From: Pseudomonas mendocina
GTDB lineage: Bacteria > Pseudomonadota > Gammaproteobacteria > Pseudomonadales > Pseudomonadaceae
Reading direction: 5' to 3'
DNA: 64,000 nt
Assembly: GCF_003008615.1 (NCBI RefSeq)
Contig: NZ_CP027657.1
Span: 1,240,001-1,304,000 of the forward strand
Position numbers and translations under genes: made by a program
In this document: one piece after another, positions 20,133 through 30,454 of the stretch
Layout of the letters: each line of letters opens with the position of its first letter
How positions within the stretch are numbered: the first letter of the stretch is position 1
The notes under the pieces: generated by a model
What the model was told of the DNA's origin: nothing
The model's input: the letters and a program-made list of their open reading frames with translations, nothing else
Databases searched by the model: none

Positions 20133-21590
20133 TCAGAGCAGCACCACATCGTACTGTTCCTGGGAATACATGCTTTCCACCTGGAACTTGATGGTTCGCC
20201 CGATGAAGGCTTCAAGATCGGCGACGTTCCCTGACTCTTCATCGAGCAGACGGTCGACCACCTTCTGGTTGGCCAGCACGCGGTAGCTCTCGGCCTGATA
20301 GGCGCGAGCCTCACGCAGGATCTCGCGGAAGATCTCGTAGCAGATGGTTTCCGGGGTTTTCAACTTACCGCGCCCCTGGCAGGCGCTGCATGGCTCGCAG
20401 AGAATCTGCTCGAGGCTCTCGCGCGTGCGCTTGCGGGTCATCTGCACCAGGCCGAGTTCGGTAATGCCGATGATGTTGGTCTTGGCGTGGTCGCGTTCGA
20501 GCTGTTTCTCCAGGGTGCGCAGCACCTGGCGCTGGTGCTCCTCGTCTTCCATGTCGATGAAATCGATGATGATGATCCCGCCCAGGTTGCGCAGGCGCAT
20601 CTGCCGCGCGATGGCCGTGGCCGCCTCCAGATTGGTCTTGAAGATGGTTTCTTCCAGGGTGCGATGGCCGACGAAGGCGCCGGTGTTGACGTCGATGGTG
20701 GTCATCGCCTCGGCCGGATCGACCACCAGGTAGCCGCCGGACTTGAGCGGCACCTTGCGCTCCAGTGCGCGCTGGATTTCATCCTCGACGCCATACAGGT
20801 CGAAGATTGGCCGTTCGCCCGGGTAGTGCTCCAGTCGGTCGGCGATTTCTGGCATCAGTTCAGCGACGAACTGCGTGATTTTCTGGAAGGTTTCCCGCGA
20901 ATCCACGCGAATCTTCTCGGTGCGCAGGCTGACCAGATCACGCAGGGTACGCAGCGCCAGCGACAGATCCTCGTAGATCACCACCGGCGCCTTGGCGTTC
21001 TGGATCTGCGCGGCGATCTGATCCCACAGGCGGCGCAGATAACGAATGTCGATGAGAATCTCGTCGGCACCAGCGCCTTCGGCCGCAGTGCGCAGAATGA
21101 AGCCTCCGGCCTCCTCGATTCCCTCGGCTGCCACGCAATCGGCCACCACCTGCTTGAGGCGGTCGCGCTCGGCCTCGTCCTCGATCTTCAGGGAAATGCC
21201 GACATGGCTGGTACGCGGCATGTACACGAGGTAACGCGAAGGAATCGACAGCTGCGTGGTCAGGCGCGCGCCCTTGCTGCCGATCGGATCCTTGGTCACC
21301 TGCACTACCAGGCTCTGCCCTTCGTGCACCAGCGCACTGATCGGCTCGACCGCAGCACCTTCACGGGTGGAGATTTCCGAAGCATGGATGAACGCGGCGC
21401 GTTCCAGGCCGATGTCGACGAACGCCGCCTGCATGCCCGGCAGTACGCGCACCACCTTGCCTTTATAGATGTTGCCGACGATGCCGCGCTTTTGCGTGCG
21501 CTCGACGTGCACTTCCTGCAGCACGCCGTTTTCCACCACGGCCACGCGCGACTCCATCGGCGTGATATTGATCAGAATCTCTTCGCTCAT
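20133..21590 (-). CDS. rng: Ribonuclease G
   Basis: RNase G is a single-strand endoribonuclease of the RNase E family that matures the 5' end of 16S rRNA and degrades some mRNAs. The 485-residue protein has an S1 domain (about 35-120, GNIYKGKVVRVLPGMQAAFVD), the catalytic DNase I-like domain with VDVNTG and IIIDFIDM motifs, and the zinc-link cysteines in CEPCSACQGRG. It lacks the long RNase E C-terminal scaffold. The order mreBCD-maf-rng-yhdP is a widely conserved cluster. Confidence 0.97.
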   Translation of the reverse strand: MSEEILINITPMESRVAVVENGVLQEVHVERTQKRGIVGNIYKGKVVRVLPGMQAAFVDIGLERAAFIHASEISTREGAAVEPISALVHEGQSLVVQVTKDPIGSKGARLTTQLSIPSRYLVYMPRTSHVGISLKIEDEAERDRLKQVVADCVAAEGIEEAGGFILRTAAEGAGADEILIDIRYLRRLWDQIAAQIQNAKAPVVIYEDLSLALRTLRDLVSLRTEKIRVDSRETFQKITQFVAELMPEIADRLEHYPGERPIFDLYGVEDEIQRALERKVPLKSGGYLVVDPAEAMTTIDVNTGAFVGHRTLEETIFKTNLEAATAIARQMRLRNLGGIIIIDFIDMEDEEHQRQVLRTLEKQLERDHAKTNIIGITELGLVQMTRKRTRESLEQILCEPCSACQGRGKLKTPETICYEIFREILREARAYQAESYRVLANQKVVDRLLDEESGNVADLEAFIGRTIKFQVESMYSQEQYDVVLL

Positions 21591-21637
21591 GCATCCGTCC
21601 TGATGGATTCGTTGCCAGCCGCGGGCGGCAATTTCAA

Positions 21638-22231
21638 TTAGTTCGCGGTTTCCGATTGCCAGCAGGCAATGCCGAAGTCGCCCAGCATCTGCGCCGTTTC
21701 ACACAATGGCAGCCCGACTACCGCCGAATAGCTGCCCTCTATACGGCTGACGAACACCGCCGCCAGCCCTTGAATACCATAACCGCCCGCCTTGTCGCAG
21801 GGTTCTCCGCTGGCCCAGTAGGCAGCGATTTCCGCCTCACTGAGATCACGGAAAGTAACCTCACTGCATACCACCTGAGCGGCTTCGGCCTGGCGACTGA
21901 CCAGCGCCACAGCTGTCATCACCTGATGACTACGACCAGAAAGGCCGCTCAGCGTGCGGCGAAAATCCTCGTAATCCAGCGGCTTGCCGAGAATTCGGCC
22001 ATCGAGCACCACAGCCGTATCGGCCCCCAGCACCACCGCATCGTCCGCCCCCAGCGCAGCCAGGCCAGCGCGTGCCTTTTCCAGCGCCAGACGTTCTACA
22101 TAGGCTGCGGCGGGCTCATCAGGCAAGGGGGTTTCATCTATCGAAGCGATTTGCGTGACGCATGGCACAGCGATCTGAGCCAACAGTTCACGACGACGGG
22201 GCGAAGCGGAGGCCAGGAAGAGCGTGGCCAT
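21638..22231 (-). CDS. maf: Maf-family nucleoside triphosphate pyrophosphatase (YhdE type)
   Basis: Maf/YhdE proteins hydrolyse dTTP, UTP and modified pyrimidine nucleotides and have been linked to cell-division arrest. The 197-residue product begins [17 protein letters not shown], the conserved substrate-binding SxSPRR motif, and carries [19 protein letters not shown] with the catalytic acidic residues. Position next to rng and mreD marks it as the YhdE rather than the YceF subgroup. The gap to mreD holds a structured repeat (22247-22400). Confidence 0.93.
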   Translation of the reverse strand: MATLFLASASPRRRELLAQIAVPCVTQIASIDETPLPDEPAAAYVERLALEKARAGLAALGADDAVVLGADTAVVLDGRILGKPLDYEDFRRTLSGLSGRSHQVMTAVALVSRQAEAAQVVCSEVTFRDLSEAEIAAYWASGEPCDKAGGYGIQGLAAVFVSRIEGSYSAVVGLPLCETAQMLGDFGIACWQSETAN

Positions 22232-22246
22232 GAGAATTCTCCCTAC

Positions 22247-22400
22247 AGGCCGTTGAAAAACTACCTACGTTGGCAATACTGCGTTAAAAACAGCCTCGCG
22301 TGCGAGCCCAGTCAAAATGCTCATTTAGCACACCTAAACTGCGCTTTTTCGGCTGTTTTTGCCTTGTCTTGCCTGTCTCGCCTACGTTTTTCAACGGCCT
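22247..22400 (-). repeat. Structured intergenic element, copy 1 (palindromic ends, inner hairpins)
   Basis: This 154-bp element has terminal inverted repeats (GGCCGTTGAAAAAC / GTTTTTCAACGGCC). A middle stem (AAAAACAGCC at 22286-22295 with GGCTGTTTTT at 22351-22360) and an apical stem (TTTAG at 22324-22328, 5-nt loop, CTAAA at 22334-22338) are nested inside. The reverse complement aligns along most of its length with the element at 32637-32775, with base changes in the stems that keep pairing. It lies between maf and mreD, both on the minus strand. No protein is encoded. I do not recognise the family. Confidence 0.8.
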
Positions 22401-22442
22401 GTTATCGGACGAGTCTCGGCCCGGCGTACCCCGTGGCCGATC

Positions 22443-22931
22443 TCAGTTGACGTTCAGGCGGCGATGCAGCCCGCGCAGGAAACCGCAGATCCACGGCCAG
22501 AGCAGTGCGCTGACCAGCGCAGGTAAGACGAAGGCCAGCGTGGGCGGACGGCTGCCGGTCAGGGCATTGAGCCATAGCTGTACCAGCTGAGCCAGGCCGA
22601 ACACCACCATCAGCACCATGCTCTGCTGCCACATGGGGAACATGCGCAGGCGCTGATGCAGGCTCAGCACCAGAAAGGTGATCAGGGTCAGGATCAACGC
22701 ATGCTGCCCAAGCAGCGTACCGAACAGTACATCCTGCGCCAGCCCCAGCACCCAGGCGGTGGTCATGCCGACACGGTGCGGCAATGCCAATACCCAGTAG
22801 GTCAACACCAGTGCCACCCAGAGCGGCCTACCGATCTGCATGAACTCGGGTAGTGGCGAAACACTGAGCAGCAGCCCAAGGGCCAGGGTCAGCCAGATCA
22901 CCCAACCATTACGCGCCTGTATGCCGACCAT
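22443..22931 (-). CDS. mreD: Rod shape-determining protein MreD
   Basis: MreD is the small integral membrane protein of the Rod complex that guides sidewall peptidoglycan synthesis with MreB and MreC. The product has 162 residues and about five hydrophobic segments. The ATG at 22929-22931 shares one base with the mreC TGA (TGATG), indicating translational coupling; an upstream in-frame TTG is not needed. MreD is poorly conserved, so topology and position carry the call. Confidence 0.93.
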   Translation of the reverse strand: MVGIQARNGWVIWLTLALGLLLSVSPLPEFMQIGRPLWVALVLTYWVLALPHRVGMTTAWVLGLAQDVLFGTLLGQHALILTLITFLVLSLHQRLRMFPMWQQSMVLMVVFGLAQLVQLWLNALTGSRPPTLAFVLPALVSALLWPWICGFLRGLHRRLNVN

Positions 22932-23932
22932 CAATTGGCCTCCTGTACGGGGGCCGCTTCAACCGGTGCTGCCGGCTCGGCGGGAGCAGGCGTAGTACCT
23001 GAAGCCTGCTCGCCCTGCTGCACCTGTTCGGCTTCGCGATCCGCCGCTTCCTGGGCTTCGGCCGAGTCATTGGCACGCTGCTCCGGTGTGCGCCGGTCGG
23101 AAAACACCAGCAGCAGGTAGCGACTGCGGTTCAACGCCGCAGTCGGTACGGCCCGGACGATGGCGAAGGGCTGCCCGGAGTCGTGGATCACTTCCTTGAC
23201 CGTGGCCACCGGATAACCCGCCGGGAAACGCTGACCCATTCCGGAGCTGACCAGCAGATCGCCTTCCTTGATATCGGCCGTGTCGGCCACGTGACGCAAC
23301 TCCAGACGTTCCGGGTTGCCAGTGCCGACAGCGATGGCACGCAGGCCATTGCGGTTGACCTGCACCGGAATGCTGTGGGTGGTATCGGTCAGCAGCAGCA
23401 CCCGCGAGGTGTAGGGCATGATCTCGACCACCTGGCCCATCAGGCCGCGGGCATCGAGCACCGGCTGACCGAGGAACACTCCGTCCTTCTCGCCCTTGTC
23501 GATGAGAATGCGATGGGTATAGGGATTGGGATCGACACCAATCAGTTCACCGACCAGGACTTCCTCATCCACCAGCGCCGACGAGTTGAGCAATTCGCGC
23601 AAGCGCACGTTCTGCTCGGTGAGAGTGGCGAGTTTCTGCAGCCGGCGCTGCAACAGCAACGCTTCGGCCTTGAGCTTCTCGTTCTCGGCCATCAGCTCAC
23701 TGCGCGAGGAAATCTGCTGCGTGGCGCCATCCCAGGCACGCACCGGCAGATCGGCCAACCAATAGAAGGGCGTGAGTACCAGGCCCATCTGACTGCGCGC
23801 CGACTTGAGCGCATCGAAACGCGCATCCACCACCATCAACACAGCCGAAAGCACGGCCAGCACCAGCAGGCGGATGCCCAGCGAAGGACCTTTGGCGAAG
23901 AGCGGCTTAATGGCCGACTCCTTGTGTGCCAC
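22931..23932 (-). CDS. mreC: Rod shape-determining protein MreC
   Basis: MreC is a bitopic inner-membrane protein with a periplasmic coiled coil and beta domains that bridges MreB to PBP2/RodA. The reading frame has an N-terminal membrane helix, a coiled coil (MAENEKLKAEALLLQRRLQKL) and the beta region (GELIGVDPNPYTHRILIDKG). It ends in a Pro/Ala/Glu-rich tail of about 50 residues. The given start is a GTG at 23930-23932 with no ribosome site. A better one may be an ATT at 23909-23911 preceded by AAGGAG at 6 nt, which gives the N-terminus MIKPLFAKGPSLG; see findings. Confidence 0.94.
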   Translation of the reverse strand: MAHKESAIKPLFAKGPSLGIRLLVLAVLSAVLMVVDARFDALKSARSQMGLVLTPFYWLADLPVRAWDGATQQISSRSELMAENEKLKAEALLLQRRLQKLATLTEQNVRLRELLNSSALVDEEVLVGELIGVDPNPYTHRILIDKGEKDGVFLGQPVLDARGLMGQVVEIMPYTSRVLLLTDTTHSIPVQVNRNGLRAIAVGTGNPERLELRHVADTADIKEGDLLVSSGMGQRFPAGYPVATVKEVIHDSGQPFAIVRAVPTAALNRSRYLLLVFSDRRTPEQRANDSAEAQEAADREAEQVQQGEQASGTTPAPAEPAAPVEAAPVQEAN

Positions 23933-24063
23933 GAGGGCGGAAAGCGCGCGAATTCATGCGAAAGGCAAACCGGTCAGGCGAAGGTTGGGCCGAGTGTACT
24001 GCAATGCTCGAATATGCGAGTGCCGCCCGGAGGCGGCACGACAGCGAGCCACGGATGGAAGGC

Positions 24064-25113
<1,050 letters not shown>

Positions 25114-25339
25114 CTAGGCAACGCGTGGGTGAAGGCCAGGCGCGCAAAACGCGCAGGTAAAAAGTGCGGCAAACTCTAACAACGGCAGGGATTTTGAGCA
25201 AGGCGGCAATATGGTAGATTGCCTGTTTTTCCGGGCCTTGCAGCCGCACATCGCGGCCTTTGACCGCCTGCTCGCGACATCTGTTCCCTGCGACCTGCAT
25301 ACCGAAGCCCACCTTTCACTCTTCCACTGGAGAACCCCG

Positions 25340-25627
25340 ATGGCGCTTGAACGCTCCGAGGTGGAAAAAATCGCCCACCTGGCCCGCCTGGGTCTGAACG
25401 AAAGCGATATTCCGCAAACCACCGAAACCCTGAACAACATCCTCGGCCTGATCGACCAGATGCAGGCCGTCGATACCCAGGGCATCGAACCCCTGGCTCA
25501 CCCGCTGGAAGCCACCCAGCGCCTGCGCGCCGACGTGGTTACCGAGAGCAACCAGCGCGACGCCTACCAGGCCATCGCCCCGGCCGTGGAAAGCGGCCTG
25601 TACCTCGTGCCGAAAGTCATCGAATAA
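25340..25627 (+). CDS. gatC: Glu-tRNA(Gln)/Asp-tRNA(Asn) amidotransferase subunit C
   Basis: GatC is the small subunit that stabilises GatA and GatB in the GatCAB complex, which amidates misacylated Glu-tRNA(Gln) and/or Asp-tRNA(Asn). The start at 25340 gives 95 residues and the family N-terminus [19 protein letters not shown]; the longer in-frame upstream extension is not family-like. It opens gatC-gatA-gatB, with gatA 16 nt downstream. Confidence 0.96.
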   Translation: MALERSEVEKIAHLARLGLNESDIPQTTETLNNILGLIDQMQAVDTQGIEPLAHPLEATQRLRADVVTESNQRDAYQAIAPAVESGLYLVPKVIE

Positions 25628-25643
25628 AAGGAAAAGGGTTCCC

Positions 25644-27095
25644 ATGCATCAACTGACCCTCGCCGAGATTGCCCAAGGCCTCGCCGCCAAGCAGTTTTCC
25701 GCCGAAGAGCTGACCCGCAACCTGCTGGCGCGCATCGCTCAGCTCGACCCGCAGCTCAACAGCTTCATCACCGTTACCGAAGATCTGGCCATTGGCCAGG
25801 CCAAGGCCGCCGACGCCCGCCGTGCCGCCGGCGAGAACGGCGCCCTGCTCGGCGCGCCGATCGCCCACAAGGATCTGTTCTGCACCAACGGCGTGCTGAC
25901 CAGTTGCGGCTCGAAGATCCTCACCGGTTTCAAGGCCCCCTATGACGCCACCGTGGTCGAGAAACTCGCCACTGCCGGTGCCGTAACGCTCGGCAAACTG
26001 AACATGGACGAGTTCGCCATGGGCTCGGCCAACGAATCCAGCCACTACGGCCCGGTCAAGAACCCCTGGGATCTGACTCGCGTGCCTGGCGGTTCCTCGG
26101 GCGGCTCGGCGGCGGCGGTCGCTGCACGCCTGCTGCCGGCCGCCACTGGCACCGACACCGGCGGCTCGATCCGCCAGCCGGCCGCACTGACCAACCTCAC
26201 AGGCATCAAACCGACCTACGGCCGTGTTTCGCGCTGGGGCATGATCGCCTACGCCTCCAGCCTCGATCAGGGCGGCCCGCTGGCCCGCACCGCCGAGGAC
26301 TGCGCCCTGCTGCTCGGCGCCATCGCCGGTTTCGACCCGAAGGATTCGACCAGCGTCGATCAGCCAGTCGATGACTATCTGGCCGCCCTCGCCCAGCCAC
26401 TGGCCGGCCTGCGCATCGGCCTGCCGAAGGAATACTTCGGCGCCGGCCTCGATCCGCGTATCGGCGAGAAGGTGCTGGCCGTGGTCGAAGAGCTGAAAAA
26501 GCTCGGCGCCACTGTCAAGGAAATCAGCCTGCCGAACATGCAGCACGCCATCCCGGCCTACTACGTGATCGCTCCGGCGGAAGCCAGCTCCAACCTGTCG
26601 CGCTTCGACGGCGTGCGCTTCGGCTACCGCTGCGAGAACCCGAAAGACCTCCAGGATCTGTACAAGCGCTCGCGTGGCGAAGGCTTCGGCGCCGAAGTGA
26701 AGCGCCGTATCATGGTCGGCACCTACGCGCTGTCCGCCGGTTACTACGATGCCTACTACATCAAGGCTCAGCAGATCCGCCGGCTGATCAAGAACGACTT
26801 CGTCGCCGCCTTCAAGGACGTCGACGTGATCCTCGGCCCGACCACGCCGAACCTGGCCTGGAAACTCGGCGAGAAGAACGCCGACCCGGTTTCCGCCTAC
26901 CTGGAAGACATCTACACCATCACCGCCAACCTGGCCGGCATCCCCGGTCTGTCGATGCCGGCCGGCTTCGTCGATGGCCTGCCGGTGGGCGTGCAGTTGC
27001 TCGGCAACTACTTCCAGGAAGGTCGTCTGCTCAATGTCGCGCACCAGTACCAGCAGGTCAGCGACTGGCATAAACAAGCACCGAGCGGCTTCTGA
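25644..27095 (+). CDS. gatA: Glu-tRNA(Gln)/Asp-tRNA(Asn) amidotransferase subunit A
   Basis: GatA is the amidase subunit that releases ammonia from glutamine for GatB. The 483-residue protein has the amidase-signature Ser-cisSer-Lys triad: Lys76 (APIAHKDLF), Ser151 (GGSSGGSA) and Ser175 ([12 protein letters not shown]). It has a good ribosome site (AAGGAAAAGGG) and is 11 nt from gatB. No missing residues are seen. Confidence 0.98.
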   Translation: MHQLTLAEIAQGLAAKQFSAEELTRNLLARIAQLDPQLNSFITVTEDLAIGQAKAADARRAAGENGALLGAPIAHKDLFCTNGVLTSCGSKILTGFKAPYDATVVEKLATAGAVTLGKLNMDEFAMGSANESSHYGPVKNPWDLTRVPGGSSGGSAAAVAARLLPAATGTDTGGSIRQPAALTNLTGIKPTYGRVSRWGMIAYASSLDQGGPLARTAEDCALLLGAIAGFDPKDSTSVDQPVDDYLAALAQPLAGLRIGLPKEYFGAGLDPRIGEKVLAVVEELKKLGATVKEISLPNMQHAIPAYYVIAPAEASSNLSRFDGVRFGYRCENPKDLQDLYKRSRGEGFGAEVKRRIMVGTYALSAGYYDAYYIKAQQIRRLIKNDFVAAFKDVDVILGPTTPNLAWKLGEKNADPVSAYLEDIYTITANLAGIPGLSMPAGFVDGLPVGVQLLGNYFQEGRLLNVAHQYQQVSDWHKQAPSGF

Positions 27096-27106
27096 GGACG
27101 ATAAAG

Positions 27107-28555
27107 ATGCAGTGGGAAACAGTCATCGGGCTCGAGATTCACGCTCAGCTCAGCACCCAATCGAAGATTTTCTCGGCCAGCGCCACCACCTTCGGCGCCG
27201 AGCCCAACACCCAGGCCAGCCTGGTCGACCTCGGCATGCCCGGCACTCTGCCGGTGCTCAACGCCGAAGCCGTGCGCATGGCCTGCCAGTTCGGCCTGGC
27301 CATTGACGCCGAGATCGCCGAGCGTAACGTCTTCGCGCGCAAGAACTACTTCTACCCGGATCTGCCGAAGGGCTACCAGACCAGCCAGATGGATCACCCC
27401 ATCGTCGGCAAGGGCTTCCTCGACATCACTCTGGAAGACGGTACCGTCAAGCGCATCGGCATCACCCGCGCGCACCTGGAAGAAGACGCCGGCAAAAGCC
27501 TGCACGAAGACTTCCAGGGCATGAGCGGCATCGACCTGAACCGCGCCGGCACACCGCTGCTGGAAATCGTTTCCGAGCCGGACATTCGTTCCGCCAAGGA
27601 AGCGGTGGCTTATGTGAAGGCCATCCACGCACTGGTGCGTTACCTGGGCATCTGCGACGGCAACATGGCCGAAGGCTCGCTGCGTTGCGACTGCAACGTC
27701 TCGGTGCGCCCCAAGGGCCAGGCCGAGTTCGGCACCCGCGCCGAGATCAAGAACGTCAACTCCTTCCGCTTCATCGAAAAGGCCATCAACCATGAAGTGC
27801 AGCGCCAGATCGAGCTGATCGAGGACGGCGGCAAGGTGGTGCAGGAAACCCGCCTGTACGATCCGAACAAGGATCAGACCCGCTCCATGCGCAGCAAGGA
27901 AGAAGCCAACGACTACCGTTACTTCCCCTGCCCCGACCTGTTGCCGGTGGTCATCGAGCGCAGCTTCCTCGACGCACTGCGCGCCGAGCTGCCCGAGCTG
28001 CCGCCGCAGAAGCGCGAGCGTTTCGAAAGCCAGTTCGGCCTGTCCACCTACGACGCCAGCGTACTGTCTGCCAGCCGCGAGATGGCCGACTATTTCGAAG
28101 CGGTCGAGAAGACCTGCGGCGACGCCAAGCTGTCGGCCAACTGGGTGATGGGCGAGCTGTCCAGCCTGCTCAACAAGGAAGGCCTGGAGATCGAGCAGTC
28201 GCCGGTGTCCGCCGAGCAACTGGGCGGCATGATCCTGCGCATCAAGGACAACACCATCAGCGGCAAGATCGCCAAGATGGTCTTCGAAGCCCTGGCCGCC
28301 GGTGAAGGCGCCAGCGCCGACGAGATCATCGAGAAGAAGGGCCTCAAGCAGGTCACCGACTCCGGCGCCATCGAGGCGATGCTCGACGAGGTGCTGGCCG
28401 CCAACGCCGAGCAGGTCGAGCAGTACCGCGCCAGCGACGAAGCCAAGCGCGGCAAGATGTTCGGCTTCTTCGTCGGTCAGGCCATGAAAGCCTCCAAGGG
28501 CAAGGCCAACCCCGGGCAAGTGAACGAACTGCTGAAGAAGAAGCTCGAAGGCTGA
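27107..28555 (+). CDS. gatB: Glu-tRNA(Gln)/Asp-tRNA(Asn) amidotransferase subunit B
   Basis: GatB phosphorylates the tRNA-bound Glu or Asp and amidates it with ammonia from GatA. The 482-residue product has the catalytic cradle domain ([18 protein letters not shown], and [12 protein letters not shown]) and a C-terminal YqeY-like tRNA-binding domain ending in [14 protein letters not shown] strong terminator follows 29 nt after the stop, ending the gat operon. Confidence 0.98.
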   Translation: MQWETVIGLEIHAQLSTQSKIFSASATTFGAEPNTQASLVDLGMPGTLPVLNAEAVRMACQFGLAIDAEIAERNVFARKNYFYPDLPKGYQTSQMDHPIVGKGFLDITLEDGTVKRIGITRAHLEEDAGKSLHEDFQGMSGIDLNRAGTPLLEIVSEPDIRSAKEAVAYVKAIHALVRYLGICDGNMAEGSLRCDCNVSVRPKGQAEFGTRAEIKNVNSFRFIEKAINHEVQRQIELIEDGGKVVQETRLYDPNKDQTRSMRSKEEANDYRYFPCPDLLPVVIERSFLDALRAELPELPPQKRERFESQFGLSTYDASVLSASREMADYFEAVEKTCGDAKLSANWVMGELSSLLNKEGLEIEQSPVSAEQLGGMILRIKDNTISGKIAKMVFEALAAGEGASADEIIEKKGLKQVTDSGAIEAMLDEVLAANAEQVEQYRASDEAKRGKMFGFFVGQAMKASKGKANPGQVNELLKKKLEG

Positions 28556-28583
28556 GTCGAACCGTCTCGCTTGCTTACGAAAC

Positions 28584-28608
28584 GACGCCGGGCTTGCCCG
28601 GCGTCTTT
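28584..28608 (+). terminator. Intrinsic terminator after gatB
   Basis: A perfect 9-bp GC stem (GACGCCGGG / CCCGGCGTC) with a CTTG loop is followed by TTT. It lies 29 nt after the gatB stop and 20 nt before the rlpA-like start. Confidence 0.85.
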
Positions 28609-28627
28609 CCATCAGGAGAACCCCGCG

Positions 28628-29053
28628 ATGGCCACCCGTAGCCCGGATGCAATCCGGGAATTCTCACTACCCCGGATAGCCTCCGGGCTACAGACATACG
28701 CTCTGCTCGGCGTACTCGCCCTGCTCACCGGCTGCTCTACCTTTGGCGGCGGTGGCAGTGGCGCCAGCGAAAGTGGCAAGGCGTCCTACTATGGTGATCG
28801 CCATCATGGACAGAAGACCGCCAGCGGCGAGCGCTTCAACCAGAATGCGCTGACCGCCGCACACCGCAGCCTGCCCTTCGGCACCCGAGTGCGCGTCACC
28901 AATCTGAACAACGAGCGCAGTGTGGTGGTGCGCATCAACGACCGCGGCCCGTTCGTGCGCGGGCGCGTCATCGATGTCTCTCGCGCCGCCGCTGAGCGCC
29001 TGGACATGCTGCGCGCCGGCGTGGTGCCGGTACGCATCGAAGCACTGGACTGA
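28628..29053 (+). CDS. RlpA-like septal-ring lytic transglycosylase-type lipoprotein
   Basis: The 141-residue lipoprotein has a double-psi beta-barrel domain of the RlpA type (about residues 48-138), including [40 protein letters not shown] and the catalytic-type Asp in INDRGPF. It lacks the C-terminal SPOR domain of full RlpA. The lipobox is LLTGC with Cys36. Residues 4-22, before the hydrophobic core, are encoded by a REP-type repeat doublet (28638-28691), and no in-frame ATG, GTG or TTG lies between the repeat and the hydrophobic segment. RlpA proteins cleave glycan strands lacking stem peptides; activity of this short form is inferred. Confidence 0.87.
   Translation: MATRSPDAIREFSLPRIASGLQTYALLGVLALLTGCSTFGGGGSGASESGKASYYGDRHHGQKTASGERFNQNALTAAHRSLPFGTRVRVTNLNNERSVVVRINDRGPFVRGRVIDVSRAAAERLDMLRAGVVPVRIEALD
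28638..28691. repeat. REP-type doublet inside the 5' end of the rlpA-like gene
   Basis: Inverted arms are GTAGCCCGGATGCAATCCGG at 28638-28657 (with one more G) and CCGGATAGCCTCCGGGCTAC at 28672-28691, about 12 bp apart. The same arms occur at 37147-37216 and 47140-47201. Here the doublet is translated as residues 4-22 of the lipoprotein precursor. Confidence 0.88.
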
Positions 29054-29071
29054 TACGAGGATGCAAACGCA

Positions 29072-29449
29072 ATGAGCGACACACATGACCAAGGCTTGAA
29101 AGTCCGCCGCGAGGTGATGGGCGACGCCTTCGTCGACCGCGCCCTGGGTAATGCCACCGAATTCACTCAGCCGTTGCAGGATTTCGTCAACGAGCATGCC
29201 TGGGGTGGCGTGTGGACGCGCAGCGGCCTGCCGCGCGCGACCCGCAGCCTGATCACCCTGGCCGCACTGACCGCGTTGAAGTGCCCGCAGGAGCTAAAAG
29301 GCCACGTGCGTGGCGCCCTGAACAACGGCTGCACCGTCGAGGAAATCCGCGAAACCCTGCTGCACTGCGCCGTTTACGCTGGCGTGCCAGCCAGCATCGA
29401 CGCCTTCCGCGCCGCCCAGGAAGTCATCGAGGAATATCAGAGCAAATGA
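29072..29449 (+). CDS. Carboxymuconolactone decarboxylase-family protein (PcaC-like)
   Basis: The 125-residue all-helical protein belongs to the CMD/AhpD-like family. It most resembles PcaC, which decarboxylates gamma-carboxymuconolactone in the protocatechuate branch (VRREVMGDAFVDRAL, FVNEHAWGGVWTRSGL, LKGHVRGALNNGCTVEEI). It has no CxxC, so it is not a peroxidase of the AhpD type. No other protocatechuate gene is in the window, so a catabolic role is uncertain. It lies 18 nt after the lipoprotein gene. Confidence 0.82.
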   Translation: MSDTHDQGLKVRREVMGDAFVDRALGNATEFTQPLQDFVNEHAWGGVWTRSGLPRATRSLITLAALTALKCPQELKGHVRGALNNGCTVEEIRETLLHCAVYAGVPASIDAFRAAQEVIEEYQSK

Positions 29450-29452
29450 AAC

Positions 29453-29504
29453 GCAGGGCAGGTACGACCGCCATTAGCACGCTGGCGGGTTACCCCTGCC
29501 CTAC
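29453..29504. repeat. GTAGGG-type repeat doublet between convergent genes
   Basis: Imperfect inverted arms GCAGGGCAGGTACGACCGCC (29453-29472) and GGCGGGTTACCCCTGCCCTA (29484-29503) occupy the gap between the convergent PcaC-like and AEC genes. The doublet could act as a bidirectional terminator. Confidence 0.65.
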
Positions 29505-29512
29505 GCCCGATC

Positions 29513-30454
29513 CTAGATCCACCCGCCCCACTGCAGGATCAGCAGGCCGATATTGGTGGTGACCACCGCCGCCAGCGTGGTGATCACGATGATCGCCGCA
29601 GCCAGCTCATGGTTGGCACCGACGGCACGCGCCATGACGAAACTGGCCGCTGCCGTCGGGCTGGCGAAATAGAGGAAGAGAATCGCCAGGTCGGCATCAC
29701 GAAAGCCCCACAACCAGGCCCCCAGCGTCGAGATCAGCGGCAGCCAGACCATTTTCATCAGGCTGGAGCCGACGGCGACGCCACTGCTGCGGCGCAACGA
29801 GTTGAGGCTGAGCGTACCGCCGATACAGATCAGCGCCAGCGGTAGGGTCATCTGCGCGAAATACTGCCCTGAGGTCATCAGCCAGGCTGGCAGCGGAATC
29901 TGCCAGTAGGCGAAGGGAATCGCCGCCAGCACACCGATGATCAGCGGATTGGTCACAATGCTCTTGCTGATGGCCAGCACACCGGTCTTCGCACCCGGGC
30001 TGTAGATGGCCAGGACGATGGCCGAGAGCACGTTGTAACAGAGGATCACCACGCCACCGAGCACCGCGCCCAGCGACAGGCCGTAGTCGCCGTACATGCT
30101 AGTGGCCAGCGCCAGACCGACGATACCGTTGTTACCGCGAAACGCGCCTTGGGTGTAGATACCGCGGTCGACGTGCGGCACTCGCCAGATCGCCCATGCC
30201 CAGGCGATGGCGAAGCACACCAGCGTGGCGATCACGAAGAACAGCAGCAACTCGGGTTGCAGCGCCGCACTCAGGTCGGCCTTGACGATGCCGATGAACA
30301 GCAGGGTCGGCATGGTGCCGCGAAACACCAGGCTGGACGCGGTTTCGATGAAGGCGTTGTCGATCCAGTGCAGGCGCTTGAGAGCCACGCCGAGAAACAG
30401 CATGGCGAATACGGGTGCAGTAATGGCGAGGGTTTGCTGGATGACGGCGAACAT
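29513..30454 (-). CDS. AEC-family (auxin efflux carrier-like) transporter
   Basis: The protein has 313 residues and about ten hydrophobic segments, arranged as two five-helix halves typical of the AEC/bile-acid-sodium-symporter fold. These carriers move small carboxylates such as malate or malonate in bacteria; the substrate here is unknown. The ATG at 30454 is preferred over the adjoining GTG. Characteristic sequences include RGNNGIVGLALATS and the C-terminal FASPTAAASFVMARAVGAN. Confidence 0.87.
   Translation of the reverse strand: MFAVIQQTLAITAPVFAMLFLGVALKRLHWIDNAFIETASSLVFRGTMPTLLFIGIVKADLSAALQPELLLFFVIATLVCFAIAWAWAIWRVPHVDRGIYTQGAFRGNNGIVGLALATSMYGDYGLSLGAVLGGVVILCYNVLSAIVLAIYSPGAKTGVLAISKSIVTNPLIIGVLAAIPFAYWQIPLPAWLMTSGQYFAQMTLPLALICIGGTLSLNSLRRSSGVAVGSSLMKMVWLPLISTLGAWLWGFRDADLAILFLYFASPTAAASFVMARAVGANHELAAAIIVITTLAAVVTTNIGLLILQWGGWI

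Noticed and set aside
25617..28612. Two long minus-strand open frames (486 and 534 codons)
   Set aside because: They are antisense to gatA and gatB, which are complete and recognisable on the plus strand.
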